Shown here one piece after another: positions 16,996 to 26,328 of a DNA stretch of 64,000 nt. Under the pieces are notes generated by a model. The model saw only the letters and a program-made list of their open reading frames with translations. It made no database searches and was not told the origin of the DNA. The DNA lies in contig NZ_KK211346.1 of NCBI RefSeq assembly GCF_000621785.1, forward strand, positions 1 through 64,000, in the 5' to 3' direction. A program made the translations under genes and the position numbers. The stretch comes from Ruminococcus flavefaciens ND2009. Its GTDB lineage: Bacteria; Bacillota; Clostridia; Oscillospirales; Ruminococcaceae. Within the stretch, counting starts at the first letter, position 1. Each line of letters starts with the position of its first letter.

Positions 16996-18228
16996 ATGGA
17001 CGTAAGTATCAGACCCTCGGTGCTTCGCGGAAAGCTCAGTGTACCCGCTTCTAAAAGCTGTGCACATCGCTCGATCATCTGCGCTGCGCTGGCAGACGGA
17101 GTTTCACACCTCAGCGGAGTCACAATGTCCAAGGACATTGAGGCTACTATCGGAGCCATGACCGCCCTCGGTGCTCAGTTCACCGTAGACGGCGGCGATA
17201 TTACCGTTATAGGCTCGGGAAGCCGTAAGGCGGACAAGTGCGTTATAGACTGCAACGAGAGCGGCTCCACTCTCCGCTTTATAATCCCCATAGCGGCTGC
17301 ACTGGGCAGCGATACAGAGTTCCGCGGCAGGGGAAGGCTGCCTCAGCGTCCCATTGACATTTTCATCAGGGAGCTGGGGAAAAACGGTGTTGCCTTTGAC
17401 TACCACAACACCATGCCCTTCAGTGTATCGGGCGGACTTAAAAGCGGCATTTTTGAGATAGAGGGGGACGTTTCCTCACAGTTCATCACGGGACTTCTCT
17501 TTGCGCTGCCCCTTCTTGAGGGCGACTCCGAGATAGTTCTCACCTCACATCTGGAATCCCGTCCCTATGTGGATATAACCATTGATACCCTGCGCAGATC
17601 CGGCGTTTCCGTTGAGGAGACCGACTGCGGCTTCCGCATAAAGGGCGGTCAGAGCTATGCTCCTCACGATGAGAGGATAGAGGGAGATTACTCACAGGCA
17701 GCATTTTTCTGCGTGGCAAATGCTCTCGGCTCACAGGTGGAGCTTGGAAATCTCAACGAAAACAGCGTTCAGGGCGACAAGAAAATCCTTGAAATTATAC
17801 GCGATATGTGTTATAATGGCAGTATCGGACACTACAGTGCCGACTGCTCGGACATTCCCGACCTTGTACCCATACTTGCGGTGCTTGGTGCCTTCGGCAG
17901 CGGCGATTCGGTAATATACAACGCTAAACGACTCAGGATCAAGGAAAGCGACCGCCTTCAGACCACTGCCGCCATGCTCAATGCTCTCGGCGGAAATGTG
18001 GAGATAACCGACGATGGTCTCATTATCCACCCTACAGGTGCTATGCACGGCGGTACAGTTGACAGCTTCGGAGACCACAGGATAGTAATGGCGGCTGCCA
18101 TTGCTGCTACCCGTATCGACGGGGAGGTGGTCATCACGGGAGCTGAGGCTGCGGAAAAGTCTTACCCTGCTTTCTTTGACGACTACAATATGCTCGGAGG
18201 TAAAGCAAATGTCATCATTCTGGAATAA
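16996..18228 (+). CDS. aroA: 3-phosphoshikimate 1-carboxyvinyltransferase (EPSP synthase)
   Basis: A 410-residue enzyme joining PEP to shikimate-3-phosphate. It has the paired beta-alpha domains of the family, with substrate-binding SKSCAHRSI near residue 20, NESGSTLRF with the PEP-loop region, RGRLPQRP, and the late LRIKESDRL and DHRIVMA motifs. ATG at 16996 lies two bases after the aroB stop, so translation is coupled. Its end overlaps the start of aroC by 20 bases. GSTLRF in place of the more usual GNAGTxxR loop marks it as a divergent (class II-like) enzyme. Confidence 0.96.
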   Translation: MDVSIRPSVLRGKLSVPASKSCAHRSIICAALADGVSHLSGVTMSKDIEATIGAMTALGAQFTVDGGDITVIGSGSRKADKCVIDCNESGSTLRFIIPIAAALGSDTEFRGRGRLPQRPIDIFIRELGKNGVAFDYHNTMPFSVSGGLKSGIFEIEGDVSSQFITGLLFALPLLEGDSEIVLTSHLESRPYVDITIDTLRRSGVSVEETDCGFRIKGGQSYAPHDERIEGDYSQAAFFCVANALGSQVELGNLNENSVQGDKKILEIIRDMCYNGSIGHYSADCSDIPDLVPILAVLGAFGSGDSVIYNAKRLRIKESDRLQTTAAMLNALGGNVEITDDGLIIHPTGAMHGGTVDSFGDHRIVMAAAIAATRIDGEVVITGAEAAEKSYPAFFDDYNMLGGKANVIILE

Positions 18229-19288
18229 TAGGATATCTGTCTCCATGTTCGGTGAGGCTCACGGACCCGCCATAGGCGTTACCGTGGACAACCTTCCCTC
18301 GGGAGAATATATTGACGCCGAGGAGCTTGCACGCTTCATGGCAAGAAGATATTCCTGCGGCAGCGCTCCTGCCGTTAATTCCATGCCCCATATCATGTCG
18401 GGTATCTTCAATGACCGCACTACGGGAACTCCCCTCTGTGCGTTTTTGCAGAATACCGACATATCCGCACCTCAGCATGAGCAGCCCGATAATCTGGTGA
18501 GACCCGGTCATGCCGACTATACGGGTACTCTCCGCTATAAGGGCTTCAATGATGTGCGCGGCGGCGGACATTTCTCCGACAGACTTACAGCTCCTCTCTG
18601 CTTTGCGGGAGCTGTCTGCGCCCAGATACTGGAAAGACGCGGTATCTACACAGGCGCACATATTCTTCAGATACATAACATAAAGGATAATCCCTTTGAC
18701 CCCGTCAATATCACAAGAGACGGCATACTCAGCGTAAGGAACAAGGATTTCCCCGTCATCAACGACCGCAAGGGCTGGGAGATGACAGAGGACATCAACA
18801 AGGCTTTCGAGGGAGGCGAGTCCCTCGGCGGCGTTATCGAGTGCGCTTCGGTGAATGTTCCCGCAGGTATCGGCTCTCCCATATTCGACGGACTTGAAAA
18901 CAGCATCGCTCAGCTCATCTTCGGTATCCCCAATGTCAGGGGACTGGAGTTCGGAGCAGGCTTCCTTTCGGCAAAAATGGTGGGAAGCCAGAACAACGAT
19001 GAATTCTATGTGGACGATCACGGTCACGTTGTCACAAGGACCAATAACCACGGCGGCATAATCGGCGGTATCTCCTCGGGTATGCCCATAACTCTCAGAG
19101 TTGCCTTCCGTCCCTCGGAATATGTGGGCGGTCAGCAGAATGCGGTGAACTACCGCGAAATGATCGGCGAGACCGCAGAGAGCGTAAAGCACATTCCCTG
19201 CAATGTCCCTGCGGCAGTTCCCTGTGTGGAGGCTGCGGTGAATATTGCCCTTCTTTCCCATATGATGGACTATCCTAATTTCTGTTAA
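18209..19288 (+). CDS. aroC: Chorismate synthase
   Basis: A 360-residue FMN-dependent enzyme making chorismate from EPSP. Family signatures are present: GEAHGPAIGV at the N-terminus (flavin/EPSP-binding His), RPGHADYTG, RYKGFNDVRGGGHFSDR in the middle, and NNHGGIIGGISSGMP with FRPS following. ATG at 18209 follows GGAGG and lies inside the last codons of aroA (20-base overlap). It completes three late shikimate steps in one operon; aroD, aroE and aroK are not in this window. Confidence 0.96.
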   Translation: MSSFWNNRISVSMFGEAHGPAIGVTVDNLPSGEYIDAEELARFMARRYSCGSAPAVNSMPHIMSGIFNDRTTGTPLCAFLQNTDISAPQHEQPDNLVRPGHADYTGTLRYKGFNDVRGGGHFSDRLTAPLCFAGAVCAQILERRGIYTGAHILQIHNIKDNPFDPVNITRDGILSVRNKDFPVINDRKGWEMTEDINKAFEGGESLGGVIECASVNVPAGIGSPIFDGLENSIAQLIFGIPNVRGLEFGAGFLSAKMVGSQNNDEFYVDDHGHVVTRTNNHGGIIGGISSGMPITLRVAFRPSEYVGGQQNAVNYREMIGETAESVKHIPCNVPAAVPCVEAAVNIALLSHMMDYPNFC

Positions 19289-19297
19289 GGTGATTAT

Positions 19298-19891
19298 ATG
19301 CAGGACGAAAATATCATGAAAATGGCAGAACGTGCCGATACTGAGATAAGGGATATTCCCACCCTCAATATCCTCCTCTGCTATCTTCTTTACAAAATAG
19401 ACAGACCCGTCAGTCCCGACCAGCTCTATGATATAGCTATCGGGACGGGTATCATAAACTATTTCTACTATCAGGACTCAATCGGCTATCTCCTGAAAAA
19501 CGGACATATCACAGCCGAAAAGGACGACAAGGACGAGGACTGCTATGTGCTCCAGCCCAAGGGCAGAGAGTGTGCAAAGCAGCTTAAAAACTATGCTCCC
19601 AAGTCCTACAGGGACAAGCTGGTACTGGCTGCGCTCCGCTATTTTGCGCGTATTCAGTATGAAAAGGAGCTGAAGATAGAGTATGAGCCCGTGGGAAACG
19701 GCTACTATACCCATGTAAGGTGTATCGACTCAAGCTTTGACCTTATGGACCTGAAGCTCTATGCTCCCGATCTTACACAGGCTAAGCTCATAGGCGAGAA
19801 GATACTTCTCAATCCTGCGGGATTTTACGGCAAGGTCATTGAAGTTGCTCTCTCAAACGAGGAGCCTCCCTACGACCTCAGCGACAACTGA
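19298..19891 (+). CDS. DUF4364 family protein
   Basis: A 197-residue soluble protein with an N-terminal winged-helix-like region (TLNILLCYLLYKIDRPVSPDQL, then YLLKNGHITAEKDD) and an alpha/beta C-terminal part. This matches the DUF4364 family of Clostridia, found mostly as single genes of unknown function and often described as DNA-binding-like. ATG at 19298, nine bases after aroC, is preceded by AAGGTG, so it is probably the last gene of the aro operon and is followed by a terminator hairpin. Confidence 0.8.
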   Translation: MQDENIMKMAERADTEIRDIPTLNILLCYLLYKIDRPVSPDQLYDIAIGTGIINYFYYQDSIGYLLKNGHITAEKDDKDEDCYVLQPKGRECAKQLKNYAPKSYRDKLVLAALRYFARIQYEKELKIEYEPVGNGYYTHVRCIDSSFDLMDLKLYAPDLTQAKLIGEKILLNPAGFYGKVIEVALSNEEPPYDLSDN

Positions 19892-19900
19892 AAATATAAG

Positions 19901-19930
19901 GAGCTGTCTTTGGTCAGCTCTTTTGTTTTA
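19901..19930 (+). terminator. Terminator of the aro operon
   Basis: GAGCTG (19901-19906) pairs with CAGCTC (19915-19920), followed by TTTTGTTTT. Confidence 0.75.
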
Positions 19931-20123
19931 TGCCCGTTATAATTTGGGCAGCATCATCTCCGTTCTGAAAAAGTGCTTTCACTATAGGTTCGGAAATGCT
20001 GTATTTTCAACGGAAAACCGTTGTATAACTCAGAATTTGTTTTCAACTTCGTAGGAATGACTGAATCAGTATACGAATAATTGTCAGTATTGAATAATAA
20101 TGGCAAGTTATAAGGAGTAAGCT

Positions 20124-20975
20124 ATGAAATACGGACTCGTTCTCGAGGGCGGCGCTATGCGCGGACTTTTCTCCGCAGGCGTTATCGACGTCCTCATGGA
20201 AAACAATATTATCCTCGACGGTACTGTGGGAGTTTCCGCAGGCGCTGCCTTTGGCTGCAACTACAAATCGGGACAGATACGCAGAGCTATCCGCTATAAT
20301 ACGCGGTTCTGCAAGGACAAGCGCTATTGCAGCAAGCGCTCTCTCATAAAAACAGGAGACCTTTTTGGTGCGGAGTTCTGCTATCATACAGTGCCGCAGG
20401 AGCTGGATATTTTCGACAATGAAGCCTTTGCAGCTTCTCCTATAGAGTTCTGGGTGGTGGCTACTGATATTACCACAGGCAAGGCAGTTTACCACAAATG
20501 CGGTCCCATAGACTACGACGAGCTGGAGTGGATAAGAGCTTCCGCTTCTATGCCAGTTGTTGCGCGTATCGTTGAGGTGGGCGGCTATAAGCTGCTGGAC
20601 GGCGGTATCTCCGACTCTATCCCGCTAAGGTTCATGGAGAGCAGGGGCTACGACAGGAACGTCGTAGTGCTCACACAGCCGCGCGACTACGTCAAGAAGC
20701 CTGCAAGCGGCATAGGTCTTATGAAGATAAAGTACAATAAGTATCCCGAGGTCATAAAGGCTGCCGAGAACAGGCACAAGATGTACAACAGTGAGCTGAA
20801 GTATATCCGCGGTGCCGAGGAGAAGGGGACCGCCTTCGTTATTGCTCCCGAGGAGGCTCTGCCTGTGGGACACGTTGAGCACGACCCCGATGTCATGCGC
20901 GAGGTCTACCGCATAGGCAGACGTATCGCAAAGGAACGCCTTGAAGCCCTGAAAGCTTTTCTGGAGCAGGAGTGA
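20124..20975 (+). CDS. Patatin-like phospholipase
   Basis: A 283-residue lipid acyl hydrolase. It begins with the glycine-rich oxyanion motif EGGAMRGLFSAGV, has the serine nucleophile elbow GVSAGA at about 38-43, and the Asp of the catalytic dyad in LDGGISDS near residue 160. No signal peptide is seen, so it is cytoplasmic or peripheral. It belongs to the bacterial YjjU/RssA-type patatin group; substrate unknown. ATG at 20124 follows AAGGAG. Monocistronic; a repeat element begins right after its stop codon. Confidence 0.92.
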   Translation: MKYGLVLEGGAMRGLFSAGVIDVLMENNIILDGTVGVSAGAAFGCNYKSGQIRRAIRYNTRFCKDKRYCSKRSLIKTGDLFGAEFCYHTVPQELDIFDNEAFAASPIEFWVVATDITTGKAVYHKCGPIDYDELEWIRASASMPVVARIVEVGGYKLLDGGISDSIPLRFMESRGYDRNVVVLTQPRDYVKKPASGIGLMKIKYNKYPEVIKAAENRHKMYNSELKYIRGAEEKGTAFVIAPEEALPVGHVEHDPDVMREVYRIGRRIAKERLEALKAFLEQE

Positions 20976-21136
20976 AGTAAATCAAAATTTAGCTTTGCTA
21001 AATTTTGATTTGAGCCCTTAGCCCTTAGCCGTTAGCTAATGTAGGGGACGCCGCCCTCGGCGTCCCGCGAGATATATTACACTCCCAACGGGACGTCGAG
21101 GACGCCGTCCCCTACAAATGTAAATTATGATTTAAC
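20976..21136. repeat. Composite palindromic repeat element
   Basis: A non-coding element of about 160 bp. AAATCAAAATTTAGC (20979-20993) pairs perfectly with GCTAAATTTTGATTT (20997-21011). Inside, GTAGGGGACG... (21041-21067) pairs with the mirror segment ending CCCCTAC (21089-21115) with few mismatches. The right end TAAATTATGATTTA is shared with the elements at 10094 and 51125, although the interior differs. Confidence 0.8.
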
Positions 21137-21144
21137 ACAGCAAT

Positions 21145-21178
21145 GAAAAAATCCCCGAAGCATTTAAGCTTCGGGGAC
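21145..21178 (-). terminator. Terminator of bioY
   Basis: TCCCCGAAGC (21152-21161) pairs with GCTTCGGGGA (21168-21177); on the minus strand the stem is followed by a run of T. Confidence 0.85.
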
Positions 21179-21182
21179 GCTT

Positions 21183-21755
21183 TTATATATCCGCGTGTTT
21201 CTTTATGCGCTCTGTGATGACCAGTGCAAGTATCAGCTTCACTACATCTCCCGGGATATAGGGAAGTACGCAAAGCTCCATGGCGTGTATGAATGTCATG
21301 TCGCTGCCTGATTTGGTATAGCCGAATACGAACCAGATAGTGCCGAAGGTGTAGCAAAGGATAAGTCCAACGACCATGAGGGCTACCCTTACGGGAAGGC
21401 TCCTGCCGAAGAGCTTCGTGCCTCCCCAGTATACCAGCGCCATCAGGACAAATCCAAGTATATAGCCGCCTGTGGGACCTGTTATGACTCCGGCGCCGCT
21501 CTGCATCTTCGAGAATACGGGAAGTCCCACACAGCCAAGAAGTATGTACACCAGAACGGAGAAAAGTCCGTTTCTGCCTCCTATGACGTTAAGGGCACAG
21601 AACACCGCGAAGGTCTGGAGGGTGAATGAGATCTCTCCTATTGGTATGGAGATTATGGAGCAGACTGCGATAAGCGCCGTGAACATGGCGGTGAGTACAA
21701 GCTCCTTTGTGGTGAATGGTCTATGTGGTTCCTTTACGGAAACAGTGCTGTTCAT
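21183..21755 (-). CDS. bioY: BioY family biotin transporter (ECF S component)
   Basis: A 190-residue membrane protein with about six hydrophobic helices and the BioY pattern: ISIPIGEISFTLQTFAVF near residue 40, LLGCVGLPVFSKMQSG and ITGPTGGYILGF, then the C-terminal YIPGDVVKLILA. BioY binds and imports biotin together with the shared ECF energising module, which is not encoded here. ATG at 21755 follows AAAGGAG. It stands alone between two terminators, consistent with a strain that scavenges biotin. Confidence 0.93.
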   Translation of the reverse strand: MNSTVSVKEPHRPFTTKELVLTAMFTALIAVCSIISIPIGEISFTLQTFAVFCALNVIGGRNGLFSVLVYILLGCVGLPVFSKMQSGAGVITGPTGGYILGFVLMALVYWGGTKLFGRSLPVRVALMVVGLILCYTFGTIWFVFGYTKSGSDMTFIHAMELCVLPYIPGDVVKLILALVITERIKKHADI

Positions 21756-21890
21756 AATTCATTACTCCTTTCGGGATATGTTCTATTATAGCACAGTGGG
21801 GCAACTTTGTCAACTGCCATGCTGTATATGGGTGACGATACTGGAATTGGAGCTGAGGCAATTGTTATTAATATTTTTTTGTTCCGTGTG

Positions 21891-21919
21891 TTGCTTTATT
21901 TTGAATTATGTGTTATAAT
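21891..21919 (+). promoter_or_regulatory. Promoter of the P-type ATPase gene
   Basis: TTGCTT (21891-21896), 17 bases, TATAAT (21914-21919). Confidence 0.7.
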
Positions 21920-21955
21920 TAAAAAAGTATATTTTGCGAGGTGTTTATCGACATA

Positions 21956-24340
21956 ATGAAAACCAGTGAATTCCGCGAGGTGACCGACCCGGAACGCTTC
22001 AAGGCAGATCCCGATGAGGGACTTTCCGCCTCTCAGGTAAAACAGCGTATCGCTGAGGGACTCGACAATAAGCCTGTTGAGTCGCCCTCAAAAACGGTGA
22101 AGGAAATTCTCGCTGACAACATCTTTACCTACTTTAACCTTATATTCGTTATCCTATCTGTGCTTCTCATTGTAGTGGGCTCATACCGAGACCTGACATT
22201 CATGCCTGTTATCATCGCAAATGCCCTTATAGGTATCATTCAGGAGCTTCGTTCAAAGTCCGTTCTGGACAAGATCACGGTGCTCAATGCTCCTGTGAGC
22301 ACGGCGGTCCGCGACGGACAGGTCATAAGCGTCCCCTCAAAGGAACTTGTGCTTGATGATATAGTCATTTTCAAGGCAGGAAACCAGATATGTGCCGACG
22401 CTATCGTGGTGGACGGAAACGTTTCCGTAAACGAGTCGCTGCTGACCGGTGAGTCCGACGAAATATCAAAGAAACCGGGCGACACCCTCATGTCGGGAAG
22501 CTATATAGTTTCGGGAAGCTGCCGCGCAAGGCTTGAAAAGGTGGGCAGACATTCCTATATCTCAAGACTGACCCTTCAGGCAAAGAAGTCCAAGAAGGGC
22601 GAGCAGTCCGAAATGATACGCTCACTCAACAAGATAGTAAAGTTCGCAGGCGTGGCTATCATTCCTATCGGCATTATCCTTTTCTATCAGGCTTACTATG
22701 TGAACCACTATAATGTCAAGGAAAGCGTCCAGTCCATGGTCGCGGCTGTCATAGGCATGATCCCTGAGGGACTTTTCCTCCTCGCCAGCGTTTCCCTTGT
22801 TATCAGCGCTATGAAGCTGGCTATAAACAAGGTTCTCGTCCACGATATGAAATGTATCGAGACTCTTGCCCGAGTTGATGTGCTCTGTGTGGATAAGACA
22901 GGTACTATCACCCAGAATGAGATGACAGTTGCGGACGTTGTCTCGGCTTCCGATGACTATGCGGACGATGTGATACAGGGACTTCTCAGCGATTTTGCCG
23001 CTGCACAGGAGTCCGATAACCAGACCATGACCGCTATGAAGGGGCACTTCCACCGTCCCGCAGGAAGAATGGCGATCTCTACCACAGGCTTCTCCTCCGA
23101 GTTCAAGTACAGCAGTGTTACCTTTGAACGCGAAGCCTTCGTTCTCGGCGCTCCCGAGTTCGTGCTCAAGGACAACATAAGGGAGTTCAAGAGCGTTATC
23201 GACAGCTACAGCCGCAAGGGCTACCGTGTTCTTGTGTTCGGAAGATACAGAGGCATTCCCGACGGAAAGGCACTTACAGCTCCCGTTGAGCCTGTTTGCT
23301 TCGTTATGATGTCAAATCCTATCCGTGAGAATGCTCCCGAGACCTTCAAATACTTCGCCGAGCAGGGTGTTGAGATAAAGGTCATTTCAGGCGATAACCC
23401 AGTGACCGTTTCTGAGGTCGCCAAGCAGGCAGGTATCAGGAATGCAGGGGAATATGTTGACGCTACTACGCTCACCACAGATGACGCTATCAAGGACGCT
23501 GTGAGAAAGTATACCGTATTCGGACGTGTTACTCCCGAACAGAAGCGAAAGTTCGTCAGGGCTCTCAAAAAGGCGGGCAAGACCGTTGCCATGACAGGAG
23601 ACGGTGTAAACGATGTCCTCGCTCTCAAGGACGCAGACTGCTCCGTGGCTATGGCTTCGGGAAGTGATGTTGCCGCTCAGGCTGCACAGCTGGTTCTCCT
23701 GGAGTCAGACTTCTCAAAGATGCCCGACGTTGTTGCCGAGGGACGCAAGGTGGTAAACAACCTGGAGCGCTCGGGAAGCCTTTTCATCGTAAAGAATATC
23801 TTCTCGCTGATAATCGCTATACTGTCTATCTGCTTCGGTATGAAGTATCCTCTCATGCCCTCGCAGATCTCGCTCATAAGCGTGTTCACTATCGGACTTC
23901 CTGCCTTCTTCCTTTCATTCATGCCAAACCGTGACCTCATACGCGGAAGGTTCATCACAAATATCCTGCTGAAGGCTCTGCCTGCGGCACTGACTGATGT
24001 ACTTGTTGTCGGCGCTATGATATACTTCGGCAATATCTTCAGCGTGGCGCCTACGGATATTGCTACGGCTTCAACCATTCTCATGAGTATCGTCGGTATG
24101 ATGATAGTTTACCAGATCTCCAAGCCCCTTGATGTGTACAAGCTGGGCATATGGATATTCTGCGGCGTGGGACTTGCCTGCTGTATGATATTCGTCAGCA
24201 ACCTGTTCGCTATCACTTCAATGTCGAACCGCTGTATCCTTCTCTGTGTGAACTTCTCTATCATCGCAGAGCCCTGTCTCAGGTATATGACACTGATAAC
24301 CAAAAAGGTCCAGGATTTCTTTATCAGGGACAACACATAA
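21956..24340 (+). CDS. P-type cation-transporting ATPase, CtpE-like
   Basis: A 794-residue ion pump. The actuator motif LTGES, the phosphorylation motif CVDKTGTIT, and the hinge motif MTGDGVNDVLALKDAD are all present. The intramembrane helix 4 reads MIPEGL rather than the PEGLP of P2A pumps or the CPC of heavy-metal pumps, which is the pattern of the CtpE group (calcium uptake in mycobacteria). No cytoplasmic metal-binding domain is present. Transport of Ca2+ is therefore the best guess, not proof. ATG at 21956 is chosen over GTG at 21941, which overlaps the GAGGTG ribosome binding site. Convergent with a small HMA protein gene across a terminator. Confidence 0.88.
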   Translation: MKTSEFREVTDPERFKADPDEGLSASQVKQRIAEGLDNKPVESPSKTVKEILADNIFTYFNLIFVILSVLLIVVGSYRDLTFMPVIIANALIGIIQELRSKSVLDKITVLNAPVSTAVRDGQVISVPSKELVLDDIVIFKAGNQICADAIVVDGNVSVNESLLTGESDEISKKPGDTLMSGSYIVSGSCRARLEKVGRHSYISRLTLQAKKSKKGEQSEMIRSLNKIVKFAGVAIIPIGIILFYQAYYVNHYNVKESVQSMVAAVIGMIPEGLFLLASVSLVISAMKLAINKVLVHDMKCIETLARVDVLCVDKTGTITQNEMTVADVVSASDDYADDVIQGLLSDFAAAQESDNQTMTAMKGHFHRPAGRMAISTTGFSSEFKYSSVTFEREAFVLGAPEFVLKDNIREFKSVIDSYSRKGYRVLVFGRYRGIPDGKALTAPVEPVCFVMMSNPIRENAPETFKYFAEQGVEIKVISGDNPVTVSEVAKQAGIRNAGEYVDATTLTTDDAIKDAVRKYTVFGRVTPEQKRKFVRALKKAGKTVAMTGDGVNDVLALKDADCSVAMASGSDVAAQAAQLVLLESDFSKMPDVVAEGRKVVNNLERSGSLFIVKNIFSLIIAILSICFGMKYPLMPSQISLISVFTIGLPAFFLSFMPNRDLIRGRFITNILLKALPAALTDVLVVGAMIYFGNIFSVAPTDIATASTILMSIVGMMIVYQISKPLDVYKLGIWIFCGVGLACCMIFVSNLFAITSMSNRCILLCVNFSIIAEPCLRYMTLITKKVQDFFIRDNT

Positions 24341-24373
24341 AAAGAGCTCCCCGAGGCTTCGGGGAGCTTTTTG
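24341..24373. terminator. Bidirectional terminator
   Basis: AGCTCCCCGA (24345-24354) pairs with TCGGGGAGCT (24359-24368) between A and T runs. It separates convergent genes. Confidence 0.9.
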
Positions 24374-24399
24374 TATAGTTTATGCAATGGCAGGGAGGC

Positions 24400-24651
24400 T
24401 TACTTTCTGCCGAAAAGTCCCTTCTTTTCATAGGGCTCGGAGGTGATGTCCAGCACCTTGTAGCCGTCCTTCTCTACCGCTTCTCTGAGAACTGCGCTGT
24501 CAAGCTCGTTTTCTGAGATTATCTCGGTAATTCCCTTGCTGTGGGAGGAGTTTACCTTTTTGGGTGAGACTGCTGCGCGGATAGCGTCGTTTACGTGTGC
24601 CTCGCACATCCCGCACATCATGCCGTCGATCTTCATTATTGTTTTTACCAT
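24400..24651 (-). CDS. Small heavy-metal-associated (HMA) domain protein
   Basis: An 83-residue protein made of one HMA fold. The metal motif is MMCGMC (CxxC variant of GMxCxxC) in loop 1, followed by AHVNDAIRAA; the C-terminal tail YEKKGLFGRK is basic. Such proteins carry Cu+ or other soft metals to pumps. The convergent P-type ATPase is not of the heavy-metal class, so they need not work together. ATG at 24651 is preceded by AAAGGAGTG, better placed than the in-frame start at 24660. Confidence 0.82.
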   Translation of the reverse strand: MVKTIMKIDGMMCGMCEAHVNDAIRAAVSPKKVNSSHSKGITEIISENELDSAVLREAVEKDGYKVLDITSEPYEKKGLFGRK

Positions 24652-24817
24652 ATTATACACTCCTTTGGGTTAGTATATGCTGACAATATAATTCTAAACC
24701 TTTTTTCGCCGATTGTCAAGTGGAAGTGCCAATATGAAGAAATCTTATGAAATGGTGACAGAATATGACCGGAGACAGGCAAAAATTGCTCCCTTTGTCA
24801 GAAATTACGGTTTTGCA

Positions 24818-24846
24818 TTGACTTTTTGCCAAAAATATGGTAATAT
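24818..24846 (+). promoter_or_regulatory. Promoter of the M23 peptidase gene
   Basis: TTGACT (24818-24823), 17 bases, TAATAT (24841-24846). Confidence 0.75.
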
Positions 24847-24889
24847 ATATATTGTTCAGTTACTTTTTACTATGTAAGGAGAAAATATT

Positions 24890-26263
24890 ATGAAGAATGT
24901 GATCAAAAGGGCGGCTGCTGTTATGCTTGCATTTGCAGTGCTCTTCACAGTACAGATATGTACTCCCATCGGAACAGTCCGCGCTGCAAACTACGCGGTT
25001 TGGCCTACAGAGCCTAAGTACAAGAACATTACCACCTACTTCAATCCGCAAAGAAATATCACTGATGTTTCGGGCTATCACAATGCCATCGATATTGAAG
25101 CAGCAGGCGGTTCCAATATCTATGCCGCTTGCAGCGGAGAGGTCATCTCCGCAGACTGGAAGGGCGCTTACGGTAATACAGTCATTCTGTATCATGCCGA
25201 TCTGGGCGTTTATACCTTCTATGCACACGCTTCACAGCTCTGCACAAGCGCAGGTGCTAAGGTAAATCAGGGCGATATTATCGCCAAGGTGGGCAGCACG
25301 GGTGAGTCCTCGGGCAATCATCTCCACTTCGGTATCTGCGATACCCTGCTGGGTGCATATCCTGCCCGTACATACTACGATCCGCTTACCTATTTCACAT
25401 ACTCGGATAACGACGGTTCAGGGGTTACAACTCCTCCTCTCGCTTCTTCCGGACCCCAGTGGGATGCATCTGAGGAGTATGCAGGTCTTTATACCACCAA
25501 GAATGTGGTGACCTACCTCAATATAAGATCGGGTCCCAATACAAGCTCTTCGATCGTGGGCTCTATACCTGCGAATGCGGAGTTCAATGTCTCAAAGGGA
25601 GACGGAAAGTGGGCTGCTGTTGAATATAACGGCGTCAACGGCTATGCTTCCATGGACTATATGCAGCTGAAAAAGGCTCACGAGCCTGTTGAGTCCGATA
25701 TGAAGATCGAGAACGTGGCTGCTCCGGAGGGTTCTCTTCCCAAGGGCAAGGCATTCTCGCTCAAGGGCGTTATAACTTCAAATCTGCCCATCACTAAGGT
25801 GAGCGGCGGTGTTTACTTCAAGAGCGGAGAGGCTACCAGCCAGGTTGCTGAGGCGGCTCCCAATGCTGTGAAGTACGATCTTTCCACCTACTTTGACAAG
25901 AATATAGTTTTCAACGCTCTCTATGACGGAGAGTACATATACAAAATAGTTGCTGAGGATAACAGCGGCAAGTCCTATGAGCTGGTGAACACAGAGTTCA
26001 CTATCGGCGAGGTAAAGCCCTCAGATCCTCCCGCTGATCCCCCTGCAGAGGAGGATCCACCCGAGGACAAGCCCCGGGGCGACCTGAACGGCGACGGCTC
26101 CCTTGATGCTTCCGATGCAGAGGTGTTCCAGAGCTATCTGCTGGGCAGTACTGAGAGCTTCACTGAGGAGCAGTACAAGGCTTCCGACCTCAACGGCGAC
26201 GGCGTTGTTGACGTTTTCGACCTCATCGAGCTGAAACAGGCTATCGTTAAGGCAGCTTCATGA
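24890..26263 (+). CDS. Secreted M23 peptidase with SH3 domain and dockerin
   Basis: A 457-residue exported protein. A signal peptide spans residues 1-32. The LytM/M23 zinc peptidase domain (about 36-170) keeps all ligands: HNAID (His64, Asp68), YAH (His113) and HLHF (His144, His146). A bacterial SH3 domain follows at about 205-260 (YLNIRSGPNTSS). A beta-rich module covers 270-380, then a Pro/Glu/Asp-rich linker and a type I-like dockerin at about 392-457 with two DLNGDG calcium loops. The enzyme should cut peptide bridges of peptidoglycan; the dockerin would dock it on a cohesin scaffold at the cell surface, which is unusual for a wall hydrolase. ATG at 24890 follows AAGGAG. Confidence 0.93.
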   Translation: MKNVIKRAAAVMLAFAVLFTVQICTPIGTVRAANYAVWPTEPKYKNITTYFNPQRNITDVSGYHNAIDIEAAGGSNIYAACSGEVISADWKGAYGNTVILYHADLGVYTFYAHASQLCTSAGAKVNQGDIIAKVGSTGESSGNHLHFGICDTLLGAYPARTYYDPLTYFTYSDNDGSGVTTPPLASSGPQWDASEEYAGLYTTKNVVTYLNIRSGPNTSSSIVGSIPANAEFNVSKGDGKWAAVEYNGVNGYASMDYMQLKKAHEPVESDMKIENVAAPEGSLPKGKAFSLKGVITSNLPITKVSGGVYFKSGEATSQVAEAAPNAVKYDLSTYFDKNIVFNALYDGEYIYKIVAEDNSGKSYELVNTEFTIGEVKPSDPPADPPAEEDPPEDKPRGDLNGDGSLDASDAEVFQSYLLGSTESFTEEQYKASDLNGDGVVDVFDLIELKQAIVKAAS

Positions 26264-26274
26264 CCCAGGCAAAA

Positions 26275-26313
26275 AAAGGCAGTGTCACTGCGGTGATGCT
26301 GCCTTTAATTTTT
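26275..26313 (+). terminator. Terminator or attenuator between peptidase and kinase genes
   Basis: AAAGGCAGTGTCAC pairs with GTGATGCTGCCTTT (three internal mismatches), followed by AATTTTTTAT. The next ribosome binding site lies immediately after it. Confidence 0.8.
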
Positions 26314-26328
26314 TATAAGGAGTACAAT

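Noticed and set aside
18215..19261. Minus-strand frame opposite aroC
   Set aside because: Shadow of chorismate synthase; composition typical of an antisense frame.
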